Assembly: GCF_003430825.1 (NCBI RefSeq)
Contig: NZ_CP024047.1
Coordinates: forward strand, 3,162,001-3,226,000
Source of the DNA: Natrarchaeobaculum sulfurireducens
Lineage (GTDB): Archaea; Halobacteriota; Halobacteria; Halobacteriales; Natrialbaceae
Direction of reading: 5' to 3'
DNA length: 64,000 nt
The notes beneath the pieces were generated by a model. That model did not search any database and was not told where the DNA came from. It saw nothing but the letters and a program-made list of their open reading frames with translations. The first letter of the stretch is position 1, and each line of letters begins with the position of its first letter. Position numbers and translations under genes: made by a program. Below, one piece after another: positions 9,496 to 21,239 of the stretch.

Positions 9496-10053
9496 TTAGG
9501 AGTCCCCGCCTGGGAACCGGTGATACTGGAGGCCCTGATGTTTCATCTCGTTGTGTCGCTCCTCGAGGAAGGAGTAGACGGCACCGTGGGGCGCACCGTC
9601 TAGGAGCATCTCGGCGGCACTACGGACGGCATCGACCTGCTGAGGCGTACCGATGATCCCGAGGGTCGAACCGTAGATGACGACGTCGGCTCCGGACAAC
9701 TCTTCCATGAGTTCGCGGGTTCGCCCACCTTCGCCGATGAGTCGACCTTTCTTGCGTTTCATGTCGTTCGTGTTGCGCGAGGCAGCGTCGATGTCGACGA
9801 GGTCGAACAGCATGAGTTCGTCCTCGAGCAGTCGAAGCGCCGCATCGGGAGCAAAGCCGCGTCCGATGGCACGAACGATATCGGGACCTTTCAGGCCGCG
9901 AACGGGGTCACCGACGGTTTCGACGGCGACGGCACCATCTTCGGAGTCGATGTCGAGGCGAATCTCGGCTTCCGCTTCGATCTTGCGCATCGTCTCACCG
10001 CCTTCGCCGATGAGGACGCCGATGCGGTCCTGCGGAATCTTCACGTGTTGCAT
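9496..10053 (-). CDS. Dim2/Krr1-like KH-domain RNA-binding protein
   Basis: The 185-residue protein carries two KH domains, the first with IGVLIGEGGETMRKIEAE near 11-28 and the second with a diverged GRLIGEGGRTRELMEE near 103-118. This matches archaeal Dim2p/Pno1 homologues, which act in small-subunit ribosome biogenesis and bind near the 3' end of 16S rRNA. In many haloarchaea the order is eIF1A, rio1, KH gene. Here rio1 lies upstream on the same strand with a phosphoesterase gene between and no eIF1A adjacent. Function is assigned by family. Confidence 0.92.
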   Translation of the reverse strand: MQHVKIPQDRIGVLIGEGGETMRKIEAEAEIRLDIDSEDGAVAVETVGDPVRGLKGPDIVRAIGRGFAPDAALRLLEDELMLFDLVDIDAASRNTNDMKRKKGRLIGEGGRTRELMEELSGADVVIYGSTLGIIGTPQQVDAVRSAAEMLLDGAPHGAVYSFLEERHNEMKHQGLQYHRFPGGDS

Positions 10054-10221
10054 GTGCCTCGATACTGGCTGCGTGAGGTTAAGGTCTTGGTCCGCCAGTA
10101 GCCGCTGGGAGCCCTGTTCCCAGCCCAGGGCCGCTCGCTCTTGTGCCAGGACGGAAGCTCCTTCCGTGGATTCGCTCGTCGCCGTTCTCGCAGTTCCGAC
10201 AGCGAACGACGACTGGTCGAA

Positions 10222-10725
10222 TCACTCGAGCACTGACCGGAAACGCACGGACTCCGAGAGCGTGTCGATAATCGCAACCGTCCGGTCGTCCTCGGAGGGT
10301 GTCAGAACGTGTGCACCGGGGTTGATCACCGTTGTCCGACCCTCCTCGGAGAGGTCGCGGGTATGATGATGGCCGTAACAGACGAAGTCATACGTCTCGC
10401 CGGCGGCGATCGCCTCGACCTCCGCTTTATGCTCGCCGTGAAGGACAGCGAACGAGAGGCCATCGAACTCGAGATCGGCGAATCGACCGTGGAGTTCGCT
10501 CTCACCACCCAGCGCGTCGAAAGCCGCCTGCAGGTTGCGGGCATCGCCATCGTTGTTCCCGAGGACGCCGTGGAGTTCGAACGTATCGAAGTACTGGACC
10601 AGTAGCGGTGCGACGAAGTCCCCACAGTGAACGACGACCTCGACGCCCTCCTCGCGGAAAATCTCGGTCGCGCGTTCAGTTGCCTCGACGTTGTCGTGTG
10701 TGTCGGAGAGGAGTCCGATCTTCAT
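10222..10725 (-). CDS. YfcE/MJ0936-type metallophosphoesterase
   Basis: Small calcineurin-like phosphoesterase of 167 residues. The metal-binding motifs are complete and in order: SDTHDN near the N-terminus, CGDF, LGNNDGD, LHGEH, and GHHHTRD towards the C-terminus. Family members hydrolyse phosphodiesters such as cyclic nucleotides or generic substrates; the natural substrate is unknown. I chose the ATG at 10725 because the conserved beta strand (KIGLLSDTH) begins there. The gene lies between rio1 and the KH gene on the same strand. The 168 bases after it contain a perfect 7-bp hairpin (10105-10125), possibly a terminator or processing site. Confidence 0.92.
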   Translation of the reverse strand: MKIGLLSDTHDNVEATERATEIFREEGVEVVVHCGDFVAPLLVQYFDTFELHGVLGNNDGDARNLQAAFDALGGESELHGRFADLEFDGLSFAVLHGEHKAEVEAIAAGETYDFVCYGHHHTRDLSEEGRTTVINPGAHVLTPSEDDRTVAIIDTLSESVRFRSVLE

Positions 10726-10812
10726 ACGCAGTGACGCGGCTGCGAGCATCAAAGTCGTTCGGGGACAGACCCCAGCGGCGAATCCTGCGGGTCGATACTC
10801 ACCGCGAACGGG

Positions 10813-11682
10813 TCAGTCCCGCGAGGGATCTGGATCAGGGTCGGTGACGAACTCGAGCAACTCGTCGGGGTCGGTCTCGAGTCCCTGCCGGGAGAAGAAG
10901 TTCGCAACGTTCGTACAGTCACGCTCTAAGAAATCACGGCTGTTGGGGTGGTGGACGGTGACGGCCTGGCCGACGTCGATGATCACCAGTTGGCCCTCGT
11001 TGAAAACGACGTTGTACTCGCTCAGATCGCCGTGGATGATTCCAGCGGCGTAGAGCCGACGCATGTACTCGCGCATGACTTCGTAGGCGGTCTGTGGGTT
11101 CTCGATGTGAACCTCGCCGAGGCGCTTTGCGCGGCCTTCCTCGTTGCCGATGTACTCCATGACGAGGACGTTGCGCTCGACGGCGATCGGTTCGGGGACG
11201 CGCACGCCCGCCTTTCTCGCCCGCTCGAGGTTGGCGAGTTCCTTTTTCGTCCAGGCGAGTACGACGTCTTTTTTCTTGCCGCCCAGTCCCTCGAACCGGG
11301 GGTCGCCCTCGAGGTACTCACGCATCTGCCGGAAGTTCGAGGCGTTGATGCGGTAGACTTTGACCGCGACGTCACGATCGTCACCGAGTGCGTGGTAGAC
11401 GTTCGCTTCCTTGCCCGTCGAGAGCGGGCCGCCGAACGCTTCGACGTGGCCGTCCTGGACCAGTTTGTACAGCGCGGCAAAGGTCGCGTCGTCGAACACC
11501 GACTGCTCGACTTTGAACTGATCTGCGTCTTTGATCCGCGTCTCGAACTGCTCGAACTCCCGGTCGCGCTTGCGAGCGATCCGGTCGGCCTCGGTGTCCG
11601 TAACGTCGATCTCCTCCCACTCGTCGCCCGGCGACTCGACTTCCTCTACGTCGACCAGTTCGAACTCGGCTTCCTCTCCCAT
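10813..11682 (-). CDS. rio1: Atypical serine/threonine kinase Rio1
   Basis: RIO1-family protein kinase/ATPase of 289 residues, involved in late 40S/30S ribosomal subunit maturation. An acidic N-terminal extension precedes the RIO domain. The flexible P-loop is GPLSTGKEANVYHA, the catalytic loop IIHGDLSEYN, and the metal-binding loop IIDVGQAV. Those Rio1 signatures (STGKEA and IDxxQ) separate it from Rio2. The neighbouring KH-domain protein belongs to the same ribosome-assembly theme, as in other haloarchaea. Confidence 0.96.
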   Translation of the reverse strand: MGEEAEFELVDVEEVESPGDEWEEIDVTDTEADRIARKRDREFEQFETRIKDADQFKVEQSVFDDATFAALYKLVQDGHVEAFGGPLSTGKEANVYHALGDDRDVAVKVYRINASNFRQMREYLEGDPRFEGLGGKKKDVVLAWTKKELANLERARKAGVRVPEPIAVERNVLVMEYIGNEEGRAKRLGEVHIENPQTAYEVMREYMRRLYAAGIIHGDLSEYNVVFNEGQLVIIDVGQAVTVHHPNSRDFLERDCTNVANFFSRQGLETDPDELLEFVTDPDPDPSRD

Positions 11683-11760
11683 CTATCCGAAGCTACGAGC
11701 GCGGTGCGGGTAAAGGCTGGGTATCGGCCGAGTGTTGGTCGAAGCCTTATCTCCCACCCC

Positions 11761-12213
11761 GTGCTAGTGCCAGCCAATGTATCACTCACAACGCCACGGT
11801 CGGACGACGAGGGACGAGTCGTGATCGGTCACGAGGTCACCCTCGAGTGGCCCGGCCATCGGCGCCGGACCGTGATGGTTCCGTCCCAGGAGACGGTGCT
11901 CGAGGCTGCCAGCCGAGCCGGCGTTCGACTGCCGTACGACTGTCGGTCGGGAACCTGCATCACCTGCGTCGGTCGACTGCTCTCGCTCGAGCGCGAAGCG
12001 GACTCCGGCGAAGACGAGGACGGGACGACTGACAGTGACGAACCACTCGACGCCGCACTGGCGTTCGATTACCGTAGTCCCCCGGAAGCGCTGACCGACC
12101 AGGAACGAGCGGACGGCTACGTCCTGTTGTGTATCGCGACCCCGCGAGCGGACTGTCGGGTCCGCGTCGGGCCGATGGTTCGAGCCGAGGTCGGTGACAG
12201 CCCCTGGAGTTGA
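11761..12213 (+). CDS. Plant-type [2Fe-2S] ferredoxin
   Basis: The protein carries the cluster-binding signature CRSGTCITC (C-x4-C-x2-C) plus a fourth Cys in VLLCIATP, the normal arrangement of plant/halobacterial-type ferredoxins that shuttle electrons in the cytoplasm. An acidic insert (SGEDEDGTTDSDE) separates the third and fourth cysteines, as in haloarchaeal members. The start is uncertain because no in-frame ATG lies upstream of the fold. GTG at 11761, 11767 or 11821 are candidates; the TATA-like CTTATC about 20 bases earlier favours the first two. Confidence 0.85.
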   Translation: MLVPANVSLTTPRSDDEGRVVIGHEVTLEWPGHRRRTVMVPSQETVLEAASRAGVRLPYDCRSGTCITCVGRLLSLEREADSGEDEDGTTDSDEPLDAALAFDYRSPPEALTDQERADGYVLLCIATPRADCRVRVGPMVRAEVGDSPWS

Positions 12214-12265
12214 CGCCCTCGAGGGTTGGCGCTCTCCGCCGCGAGCGCGACTGCGGTAGCATTAA

Positions 12266-14377
<2,112 letters not shown>

Positions 14378-14473
14378 CGAGCAGTGGCCGTCGGCCGCAC
14401 GCAGGTCCCGGATCGTGGTGACCGGCGGCCGAGTCGCCGAGAGGGTTTTGACGGTGGGGTTGCTGAATGTTAC

Positions 14474-14788
14474 ATGGCCGATTCCGACCCCGACCTCGTC
14501 CTCTACGAACTCGCGGGCTGTCCCTACTGTGCGAAGGTTCGGCGCGTACTCGAGGCCCTCGATCTCGAGTACGACTCCCACTCCGTCCCTCGCGCCCGGC
14601 GCGACCGGACGGCTGTCTACGAGGCCAGCGGGCAGTACGGCGTCCCGGTGCTCGTCGATCGGCCGAACGGCGTCGAGGGGCTGGCCGAAAGCGACGACAT
14701 CGTCGCGTACCTCGCCGAGGAGTACGGCGACGGCCAGCCGCCACAGCCGTCGGGGCTGGTCGACCGCGTGCTCACCCGGCTGTTCTGA
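14474..14788 (+). CDS. Glutaredoxin-like / GST N-terminal-domain protein
   Basis: Protein of 104 residues with a thioredoxin fold of the glutaredoxin/GST-N type. The redox motif CPYC lies at about residues 15-18 (ELAGCPYCAKVRR), the cis-Pro region is YGVPVLVD, and ESDDIVAYLAEEYG matches the GSH-site helix. Haloarchaea use gamma-glutamylcysteine rather than glutathione, so the thiol partner is inferred. The ATG at 14474 begins the fold; upstream sequence in the same frame is non-conserved. Confidence 0.88.
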   Translation: MADSDPDLVLYELAGCPYCAKVRRVLEALDLEYDSHSVPRARRDRTAVYEASGQYGVPVLVDRPNGVEGLAESDDIVAYLAEEYGDGQPPQPSGLVDRVLTRLF

Positions 14789-14810
14789 ACGCGCTCGAGG
14801 CGTCGGACGA

Positions 14811-15773
14811 TCACGCTTCGGCCGGTAGGCGCTCTGCGAGCGCTCGTACCGTCTCGAGTCCCTGAACTTCCCCTTCGCGTTCGGGAAGCGTGACGACCTC
14901 GAGATCGTCGAACGTCTCGCGGACCGATTGCACCCGCGTTTCGTGGCGCTCGTGACGGGCGTGACAGCGCGAGCAGTCCGGATCTGGACGCTCGAGGACC
15001 TGATTCACCACCAGACGGCCGACCGATACGTCGGCCTCGCGAAGGCGGGCAACGAGTCGCTCGGATTCAGCGATTGCCATCCGCTCGGGGAGCAAGACCA
15101 CACGAAACTCGGTCGTCTCGGGATCGACGAGCACGTCGCGAGCGCGCTCGAGGCGTGCCTGAAGCGCGACGAGATCGTCTTCGCCGTCGCTCGAGCCGGT
15201 CATCGCCGCCATCGGTCCGAAGACCGCGCTGCGGGCGGCGGTGCCGATCCGGCGAACCTGTCCACGGAGCGAGCGAGTCGTCTCGAGGGCGAGGCTCACC
15301 ACTTCGGGGGTGTCGAACAGCCGCAGCGTATGGCCGGTCGGCGCGGTGTCGAAGACGACGACGTCCCAGCGGCCGTCGTCGACGTACTCGACGAGCAGAT
15401 CCAGCGCGGCGAGTTCGTCGCTTCCTGCCGGCGCACCCGAGGCGAAGACCCGTTCGACCGCTTCGTCGTCGAGTCTGATACCCGCGCTTCGGAGATCCGC
15501 AGCGAGGGCCGTGGCAATGCGCTCGTAGCGTTCCTGTTGTGTCTCGGCGTCGATCTCGACGGCCCACAGGCCGCCTTCGTCTCCGGATTCGGCCTCGAGT
15601 TCGGTCGGCTCCGGACCGAGGTCGACCTCGAGGGAGTCGGACAGCGAGTGTGCCGGGTCCGTCGAGACCACGAGCGTCTCGCGGCCGCTGTCGGCCAGTC
15701 GAAGGGCTGTCGCAGCCGCACAGGTCGTCTTGCCGACACCGCCTTTGCCGCCGTAGAAGAGACAGTCGGTCAT
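14811..15773 (-). CDS. ArsA/Get3-family ATPase
   Basis: SIMIBI-class P-loop ATPase of 320 residues. The deviant Walker A GGKGGVGKTT is at 8-17, switch I STDPAHSLSD follows, and FDTAPTGHTLR is the ArsA/Get3 signature. A CxxC pair (CSRCHARH, about 270) matches the zinc-binding cysteines used for Get3 dimerisation. Archaeal Get3 homologues are thought to handle tail-anchored membrane proteins; an arsenite-pump role is less likely because no ars genes are nearby. It is convergent with the glutaredoxin-like gene. Confidence 0.93.
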   Translation of the reverse strand: MTDCLFYGGKGGVGKTTCAAATALRLADSGRETLVVSTDPAHSLSDSLEVDLGPEPTELEAESGDEGGLWAVEIDAETQQERYERIATALAADLRSAGIRLDDEAVERVFASGAPAGSDELAALDLLVEYVDDGRWDVVVFDTAPTGHTLRLFDTPEVVSLALETTRSLRGQVRRIGTAARSAVFGPMAAMTGSSDGEDDLVALQARLERARDVLVDPETTEFRVVLLPERMAIAESERLVARLREADVSVGRLVVNQVLERPDPDCSRCHARHERHETRVQSVRETFDDLEVVTLPEREGEVQGLETVRALAERLPAEA

Positions 15774-15886
15774 TCGGCCTCGAGTATCCCGGCGAGGGAC
15801 CTAAGTCTCCTGCCGAACGACGACACTGGTTCGTGACCGACACAGAGTCGAAGCGACGAAACGACCGGAAAACCGGATGGACCTGC

Positions 15887-16858
15887 TCAGAGGTCGACGC
15901 GATCGAAGCGATAGAGCGCGACCGCGATCGGGACGACGATCCAGAACAGGAGGACGACGAACGAGAACCAGTCCTGGAGATAAAACGGCACCGAGCCGTC
16001 GAACATGGCATCCTCGATCGCCACGCCGAGTTCCGTCTCTGCGGCACTCGTGACGATCGAGAGGGCGTTGTTGTAGGCGTAGCCGGGATCGATCGACTCG
16101 ACGAAGTACGCCCAGTCGGGGAGGCGCTCGAACTCCATCGGCCCGTCGTCGGTGTCGATCGTGTACGTCTCACCGGCGATGTAGCCCTGGTTCATCAGCA
16201 ACTGGAAGGTCGTGTTGATGGCGTTCCAGACGATATAAAAGAGGACGAAGACGCCGACCATCGCCGCGCCAGCAACGGTAGTCGATCGGGTGAGCGAAGA
16301 GAGTGCAACGGCAATGCTGGTGTAGGCAACGCCGTAGAGGATCGACATCGCGAGCAGGCCGACGTAGTCGGCGACGTCGAACGCCCCGAGCATCGCGGCG
16401 ACGACGACGGCCGCGAGGACGAAGCCGACGATCAGCGAGATCGACAGTACAGCAGAGCGGCCGATGAGTTTGCCGAGCAGCACGTCCTTTCGGGAGTGAG
16501 GGAGCGAGAGCAGGATCTTAATACTGCCGCGTTCGCGCTCACCGGCGATCGCCTTCCAGCCCAGAATCAGGGCGATCAGCGGGATCACGAGCCGAGTGAT
16601 CTCGCTGACGAAGACCACGAGTGCCTCCGTCGTCGCGCCGGCCTGAGCGATGTCCTCGCCGAAGTAGGAGACGACGCCGGTAATCGTGACCAACAACGTG
16701 AAGAAGAAGACGCTCAGGCCCCAGAACAGCCACGAGCGAACGGCGTCCTGAAAGTCCTTTTTCGCGATCGCCCGGACGCTGTCGGGGTTGATCGAACTCG
16801 AGGGCGAAGCGGGCTCGGCTGAAACAGCGTCCGTTCCGGTGTCAGTTTCGGGACTCAT
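15887..16858 (-). CDS. ABC-2 type transporter permease
   Basis: Membrane protein of 323 residues with about six hydrophobic helices (for example FWGLSVFFFTLLVTITGVVS and FVLAAVVVAAMLGAF) and the ABC-2 family motif RERGSIKILLSLPHSRKDVLLGKLIG. It forms an exporter with the ATPase encoded immediately upstream; the two genes overlap by ATGA, indicating translational coupling. The substrate is unknown. Relatives are often called NosY-like or copper-processing permeases without evidence here. Confidence 0.92.
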   Translation of the reverse strand: MSPETDTGTDAVSAEPASPSSSINPDSVRAIAKKDFQDAVRSWLFWGLSVFFFTLLVTITGVVSYFGEDIAQAGATTEALVVFVSEITRLVIPLIALILGWKAIAGERERGSIKILLSLPHSRKDVLLGKLIGRSAVLSISLIVGFVLAAVVVAAMLGAFDVADYVGLLAMSILYGVAYTSIAVALSSLTRSTTVAGAAMVGVFVLFYIVWNAINTTFQLLMNQGYIAGETYTIDTDDGPMEFERLPDWAYFVESIDPGYAYNNALSIVTSAAETELGVAIEDAMFDGSVPFYLQDWFSFVVLLFWIVVPIAVALYRFDRVDL

Positions 16859-17787
16859 CGCGCATGCACCTCCGTTCCCCCGTCGGCCGTATACGACTGG
16901 AAGACGTCCTCGAGCGACGCTTCGCGCGTCGAGAAGTCCTGCACGTCGATGCCGCGCTCTTCGAGTTCGCCGAGCACGGCAGTTTTCGAGCCGTCGACCT
17001 GAACGACCAGCGTCGGCGGCTGTCCGTCCTCGGAGGTGGCGCTCGAGACGTCGGGCAGTGATCGGACGGCCTGGAGGTCGTCGTCGTCGACCCGGTCGAC
17101 GGTCACGCGCAGGGTCGTCCCATCACCGACGGACTCTCGGAGGCCGGAAACGGTGTCGATAGCGACCATCTCGCCCTCACGGAGGATGCCGACGCGGTCA
17201 CAGACCGCTTCGACTTGCTCCATGATGTGACTCGAGAAGAAGACGGTCGCGCCGCGGGCGTTCTCCTCGCGGACGATATCACGCATCTCGCGTGCCCCGT
17301 TGGGGTCGAGACCGGTGGAAGGTTCGTCCAAGATAAGGAGGTCGGGTTCGCCCACGAGCGCCATCGCGAGCATCAGTCGCTGGGACATTCCCTTCGAGAA
17401 GCCGCCGGCTTTTTTGTCGATCGCGTCTTCGAGGCCGACGCGCTCGAGGAGCGCCAGCGGGTCGTCGGCGGCACCTTTCGACTCGATAGCGAACTCGAGG
17501 TGCTGGCGGGCCGTCAGGCGGTCGTAGGTCTCGACGCCTTCGGGGAGGACGCCGGTTCGTGACCGGATCGTCCGGCTGTGGGCCTGGGCGTCGAGGCCGA
17601 GGACCTCGACCCGGCCGGTGGTCGGCCGGATGAAATCGAGGAGGATGTTGATCGTCGTCGACTTGCCGGCACCGTTGGGGCCTAAAAATCCGAACACCTC
17701 GCCCTCTTCGACCTCGAACGAGAGGTCAGAAAGCGCGAGCAGTTGCCCGTAGGACTTGGTCAAGCCGTCGACTCGAATAGCGGACAT
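16855..17787 (-). CDS. ABC transporter ATP-binding protein
   Basis: ATPase of 310 residues. Walker A GPNGAGKST is at 36-44, the signature region reads GFSKGMSQRL (a common variant in ABC-2 exporters), and Walker B is LLILDEPSTGLD followed by the H-loop SSHIMEQ. It also has a C-terminal regulatory domain of about 80 residues. It overlaps the permease start by four bases. An in-frame extension upstream to 18156 is not supported; the ATG at 17787 (MSAIRVDGL) begins the conserved domain. Confidence 0.95.
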   Translation of the reverse strand: MSAIRVDGLTKSYGQLLALSDLSFEVEEGEVFGFLGPNGAGKSTTINILLDFIRPTTGRVEVLGLDAQAHSRTIRSRTGVLPEGVETYDRLTARQHLEFAIESKGAADDPLALLERVGLEDAIDKKAGGFSKGMSQRLMLAMALVGEPDLLILDEPSTGLDPNGAREMRDIVREENARGATVFFSSHIMEQVEAVCDRVGILREGEMVAIDTVSGLRESVGDGTTLRVTVDRVDDDDLQAVRSLPDVSSATSEDGQPPTLVVQVDGSKTAVLGELEERGIDVQDFSTREASLEDVFQSYTADGGTEVHAR

Positions 17788-17959
17788 GGGTGGAGTCACA
17801 CCCGCGTTTCCGATAAGGTTTGTCACTCGAGACGCATAATATACGTCAGTCGGCCCGAGAATAAATGCCACTGAACGCCCGTGGATAGTCGGCGAAGCCG
17901 GTCCATCGACGCTCGAGACCGTCCGGTGACGAACTGGAGACGACCGAGGCCAGACGGAA

Positions 17960-18229
17960 TCAGATCGGATCGTCCGGATCAAACGCTCGAGCGACGCGGT
18001 CCGCCTCCGCAGCATATCGGTCGCGGGTCGCCGCGTCGTCGACGGACTCGAGGTCGGCGTCCGGGACGGCAACGGCCGCGGTGACGGGAGTTCCGGTTCG
18101 CAGTGCCGTCGAGGACCGCTGTCGTCGCTGGTAGCGCGAGCCGTCCGGCGTCGCATAGACGAGCGTCACGAGGTTACGGTCGCCGAACGTGCGTTCGACG
18201 AGCCAACACCGGCTGGTCGAGTCGGACAT
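17960..18229 (-). CDS. Conserved haloarchaeal hypothetical protein
   Basis: Soluble 89-residue protein starting MSDSTSRCWLVERTF. It has a beta-rich first half (RNLVTLVYATPDGSRY) and a charged helical end (TRDRYAAEADRVARAFDPDDP). No membrane segment or metal motif is seen. I recognise the layout from other haloarchaea but know no function. It is divergent from the PH-like membrane protein gene. Confidence 0.7.
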   Translation of the reverse strand: MSDSTSRCWLVERTFGDRNLVTLVYATPDGSRYQRRQRSSTALRTGTPVTAAVAVPDADLESVDDAATRDRYAAEADRVARAFDPDDPI

Positions 18230-18325
18230 ACCCGAACTAATGGATCGAGCCCCGAGAGGGTACCGGCTCGAGCGGGCCACGATGTTCTTGTGGTTCGCCG
18301 ATCCAGATACGACGGAGGAGTATCG

Positions 18326-19360
18326 ATGGAGTGGACCGAGCGCGTCGATCGACTGCTGTACGACGGCGAAACGGAGACGCGACGCGTCGGCGTTGGCGAC
18401 GCGACGATCGTCGTGACGAGTCACCGAGTCCTCGCGTTCACACCGGGTGATGGCCCCCGCTATCGGGCCGTCGACCGGCCGAACGTCGGTCGCGTGACCG
18501 TCGAATCCACCGGTCGAACGTGGGCGCTAGGGAAGGGATTGTTCTTCGGTGTCGTTGCACTCGGAAGCGCGATCACGGCAACCCTGGTCAGTTTCACAGC
18601 GCTCGTTCCAGATCTCGGCACCGACGGTTCGGCCGACCCACCGTCTCCCGGTGCCGACATCGCGGACGAGATGGTGGCTACACTCGAGGCCATCCTCACC
18701 GCACTCGAGCTGGTTGTCGTCGGCCTCGCTTTCCTCTCGGGACTCGCCGCCGCCGGCTATCTGGTTCGATACGTCCGCTCACGAACCCGGCGGCTCGTGA
18801 TCGAAGTCCACGGGGGCGAGGATATCGACGTCCCCGTCAGCAGCGCCGTCGGCGCGGCCGCAGTCGAACTTCGGAACGCGATCGGGCCGGAACCGACGCT
18901 CGAGGGCGAACGAGCCAGCCCGTTCGGGCGTGACGCGATCGAATTCGGGCCGAGCCACGACGCCGATGAAGACTCGAGAGGCGGAGCCTCCCTCCGCGAG
19001 CGCCGGACTCTCGAGGACGATCGACGAAGGGGCCTCGAGAGCGGTAACGAACTCGACGGCGAGTCGGCGGCGGCTCCACGCGACGACCTCGAGTCCGCAT
19101 CACCTCGAGGCGACGAGTCCGATCCCGCGTTCCTCGAGCGTGACGCGGACGATGGGGCGGCGAACGAGAGCGGAGTGGGTGGCTTCGTGTTCGACGAACC
19201 CGCTCGAGAGGTATCAGAGGCAGCCACGACCGACTGTATCGGGACCGGTGAGGTCGACGACGACGGGACAGTCGACAGAGTGGACAGTGACGGGGTAGAT
19301 GACGACGGAGCGGACGACAGAGCGGACGGGAACGGATGGGACGACGACAGCAGCGCGTGA
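18326..19360 (+). CDS. Two-helix membrane protein with PH-like N-terminus and acidic tail
   Basis: Protein of 344 residues. The first 70 resemble bacterial-PH/YdbT-like domains ([15 protein letters not shown]). Two long hydrophobic segments follow ([20 protein letters not shown], about 74-93, and a second about 125-155). The rest is a disordered, very Asp/Glu-rich cytoplasmic tail with DDD repeats, probably tolerated low complexity. The start is the ATG preceded by GGAGGAG, an unusually strong Shine-Dalgarno for a haloarchaeon. It ends 37 bases before uvrC. Function unknown. Confidence 0.8.
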   Translation: MEWTERVDRLLYDGETETRRVGVGDATIVVTSHRVLAFTPGDGPRYRAVDRPNVGRVTVESTGRTWALGKGLFFGVVALGSAITATLVSFTALVPDLGTDGSADPPSPGADIADEMVATLEAILTALELVVVGLAFLSGLAAAGYLVRYVRSRTRRLVIEVHGGEDIDVPVSSAVGAAAVELRNAIGPEPTLEGERASPFGRDAIEFGPSHDADEDSRGGASLRERRTLEDDRRRGLESGNELDGESAAAPRDDLESASPRGDESDPAFLERDADDGAANESGVGGFVFDEPAREVSEAATTDCIGTGEVDDDGTVDRVDSDGVDDDGADDRADGNGWDDDSSA

Positions 19361-19397
19361 CGTCAGGCTGAAAGCCGCCGACGACCTAGGGTCGCCG

Positions 19398-21176
19398 ATG
19401 AACGCCGAGGGGGTTCGCGACCGTGCCGGATCGTTGCCGCGCGAGCCTGGCGTCTACCAGTTCCGCGAGGATGAGACGACGCTTTACGTCGGGAAGGCCG
19501 TCGATCTCAGGAGCCGAGTTCGGTCGTACGCCGATCCGCGAAGCGCCCGCATCCGGCGGATGGTCGATCGCGCCGACGACGTCGAAATCGCCGTCACCGA
19601 CACTGAAACGCAGGCGCTGTTACTCGAGGCGAACCTGATCAAGCGCCACCAGCCCCGCTACAACGTTCGGCTCAAAGACGACAAATCGTACCCGATGGTG
19701 CAACTGACTGACCACGAGGCACCCCGGATCGAAGTCACGCGGGACCCCTCGGAGTCGGCGACCGTCTTCGGCCCCTACACCAACAAGGGCCGGGTCGAAA
19801 CCGTCGTAAAAGCCCTGCGGGAGACCTACGGCGTCCGTGGCTGTTCGGACCACAAGTACGCAAACCGCGATCGTCCCTGTCTGGACTACGAGATGGGCCT
19901 CTGTACGGCCCCCTGTACCCGCGAGATCAGCGCCGGTGACTACCGCGAGGACGTCGCGTCGGCCGAACGCTTCTTCGAGGGCGAAACCGGCATCCTCGCG
20001 GACCCACTGCGCCGCGAGATGGAAGTGGCCGCCGAAGAACGCAACTTCGAACGTGCGGCGAATCTCCGGGATCGCCTCGAGACCGTCGAGGTCTTCCACG
20101 GCGAGGGCGGCGAGGCGGTCCAGTCGGTCGGCGACGAACGCGCCGTCGACGTCCTCGGGGTCGCCATCGAAGGCGAAGACGCCACCGTTGCCCGACTGCG
20201 CGCCGAACATGGGAAACTCGTCGACCGGGAGCGCCACTCGCTCGAGGCGCCCGGAGCGAGCGACCCGACCTCGGGACCGGCCGGTGACGAGGGCGTCGGC
20301 GAGACGGGCGGCGTCCCAGCCGTCCTCGCGGCCTTTCTCGTCCAGTACTACGCCGAGCGCGACCTGCCCGACGCCCTGCTGTTGCCCGAACGCCACGGCG
20401 ACGACGAGGTCACCGCCTGGCTCGAGGCAGAAGGCGTCTCGGTTCGGGTCCCCGGCGCGGGTCGGGAGGCCAAGCTGGTCGACCTCGCGCTGAAAAACGC
20501 CCGCCGAAACGTCGGCCGACGCGACGAGTGTGGGATGCTCGCCGACGCGCTGGGTCTCGACTCAGCGCGGCGAATCGAGGGCTTCGACGTGAGCCACGCC
20601 CAGGGCACGGCTGCGGTGGGGAGCAACGTCACCTTCGTCGACGGCAGCGCCGCAAAGAGCGACTACCGCCGGAAGAAGTTGACCGACCAGAACGACGACT
20701 ACGACAACATGCACACACTGCTCGAGTGGCGGGCCAGCCGAGCCGTCGAGGGTCGCGACGACCGGCCCGATCCCGATTTGCTCGTGATCGACGGCGGCGA
20801 GGGGCAACTCGAGGCCGCCCGCGACGCGCTCGCGGACGTGAACTGGGACGTGCCCGCCGTCGCGCTGGCGAAAGCCGAAGAGCGCGTGATCACCCCGGAT
20901 CGGGAATTTCGCTGGCCCGACGACGCCCCACACCTCCACCTCTGCCAGCGAGTGCGAGACGAAGCCCACCGCTTTGCGGTGCAGTACCACCAGACTATCC
21001 GCGACGAGGTCAAAACCGTCTTAGACGACGTCCCGGGCGTCGGTCCCGAGACGCGAAAGCGCCTGCTCGGCCGGTTCGGCAGCGTCGAGAACGTCCGCGA
21101 AGCGAGCCTCGAGGACCTCCAGAGCGTGCCGGGCGTCGGCGAGAAAACGGCGGAGACGATCAAATCACGGCTGTAG
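19398..21176 (+). CDS. uvrC: Excinuclease ABC subunit C
   Basis: UvrC makes the dual incisions during bacterial-type nucleotide excision repair. Visible in 592 residues: GIY-YIG nuclease (PGVYQFRED ... [13 protein letters not shown]), a cysteine-containing region ([16 protein letters not shown] ... CTAPC), a UVR motif ([20 protein letters not shown]), an RNase-H-like endonuclease domain ([20 protein letters not shown]) and tandem helix-hairpin-helix at the end. I start at the ATG at 19398; an in-frame extension to 19299 would overlap the previous gene and is not conserved in character. UvrB is also in this window at 34.3 kb. Confidence 0.96.
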   Translation: MNAEGVRDRAGSLPREPGVYQFREDETTLYVGKAVDLRSRVRSYADPRSARIRRMVDRADDVEIAVTDTETQALLLEANLIKRHQPRYNVRLKDDKSYPMVQLTDHEAPRIEVTRDPSESATVFGPYTNKGRVETVVKALRETYGVRGCSDHKYANRDRPCLDYEMGLCTAPCTREISAGDYREDVASAERFFEGETGILADPLRREMEVAAEERNFERAANLRDRLETVEVFHGEGGEAVQSVGDERAVDVLGVAIEGEDATVARLRAEHGKLVDRERHSLEAPGASDPTSGPAGDEGVGETGGVPAVLAAFLVQYYAERDLPDALLLPERHGDDEVTAWLEAEGVSVRVPGAGREAKLVDLALKNARRNVGRRDECGMLADALGLDSARRIEGFDVSHAQGTAAVGSNVTFVDGSAAKSDYRRKKLTDQNDDYDNMHTLLEWRASRAVEGRDDRPDPDLLVIDGGEGQLEAARDALADVNWDVPAVALAKAEERVITPDREFRWPDDAPHLHLCQRVRDEAHRFAVQYHQTIRDEVKTVLDDVPGVGPETRKRLLGRFGSVENVREASLEDLQSVPGVGEKTAETIKSRL

Positions 21177-21239
21177 TCGGACCCGTCGGACAAGCGCTCG
21201 AGCCGACGGATTTTTCCTCCATGCGGCGAGCCTCGGTCT

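Noticed and set aside
17788-18156. N-terminal extension of the ABC ATPase
   Set aside because: Arg/Ser-rich and non-conserved in character; the conserved domain starts at the ATG at 17787.
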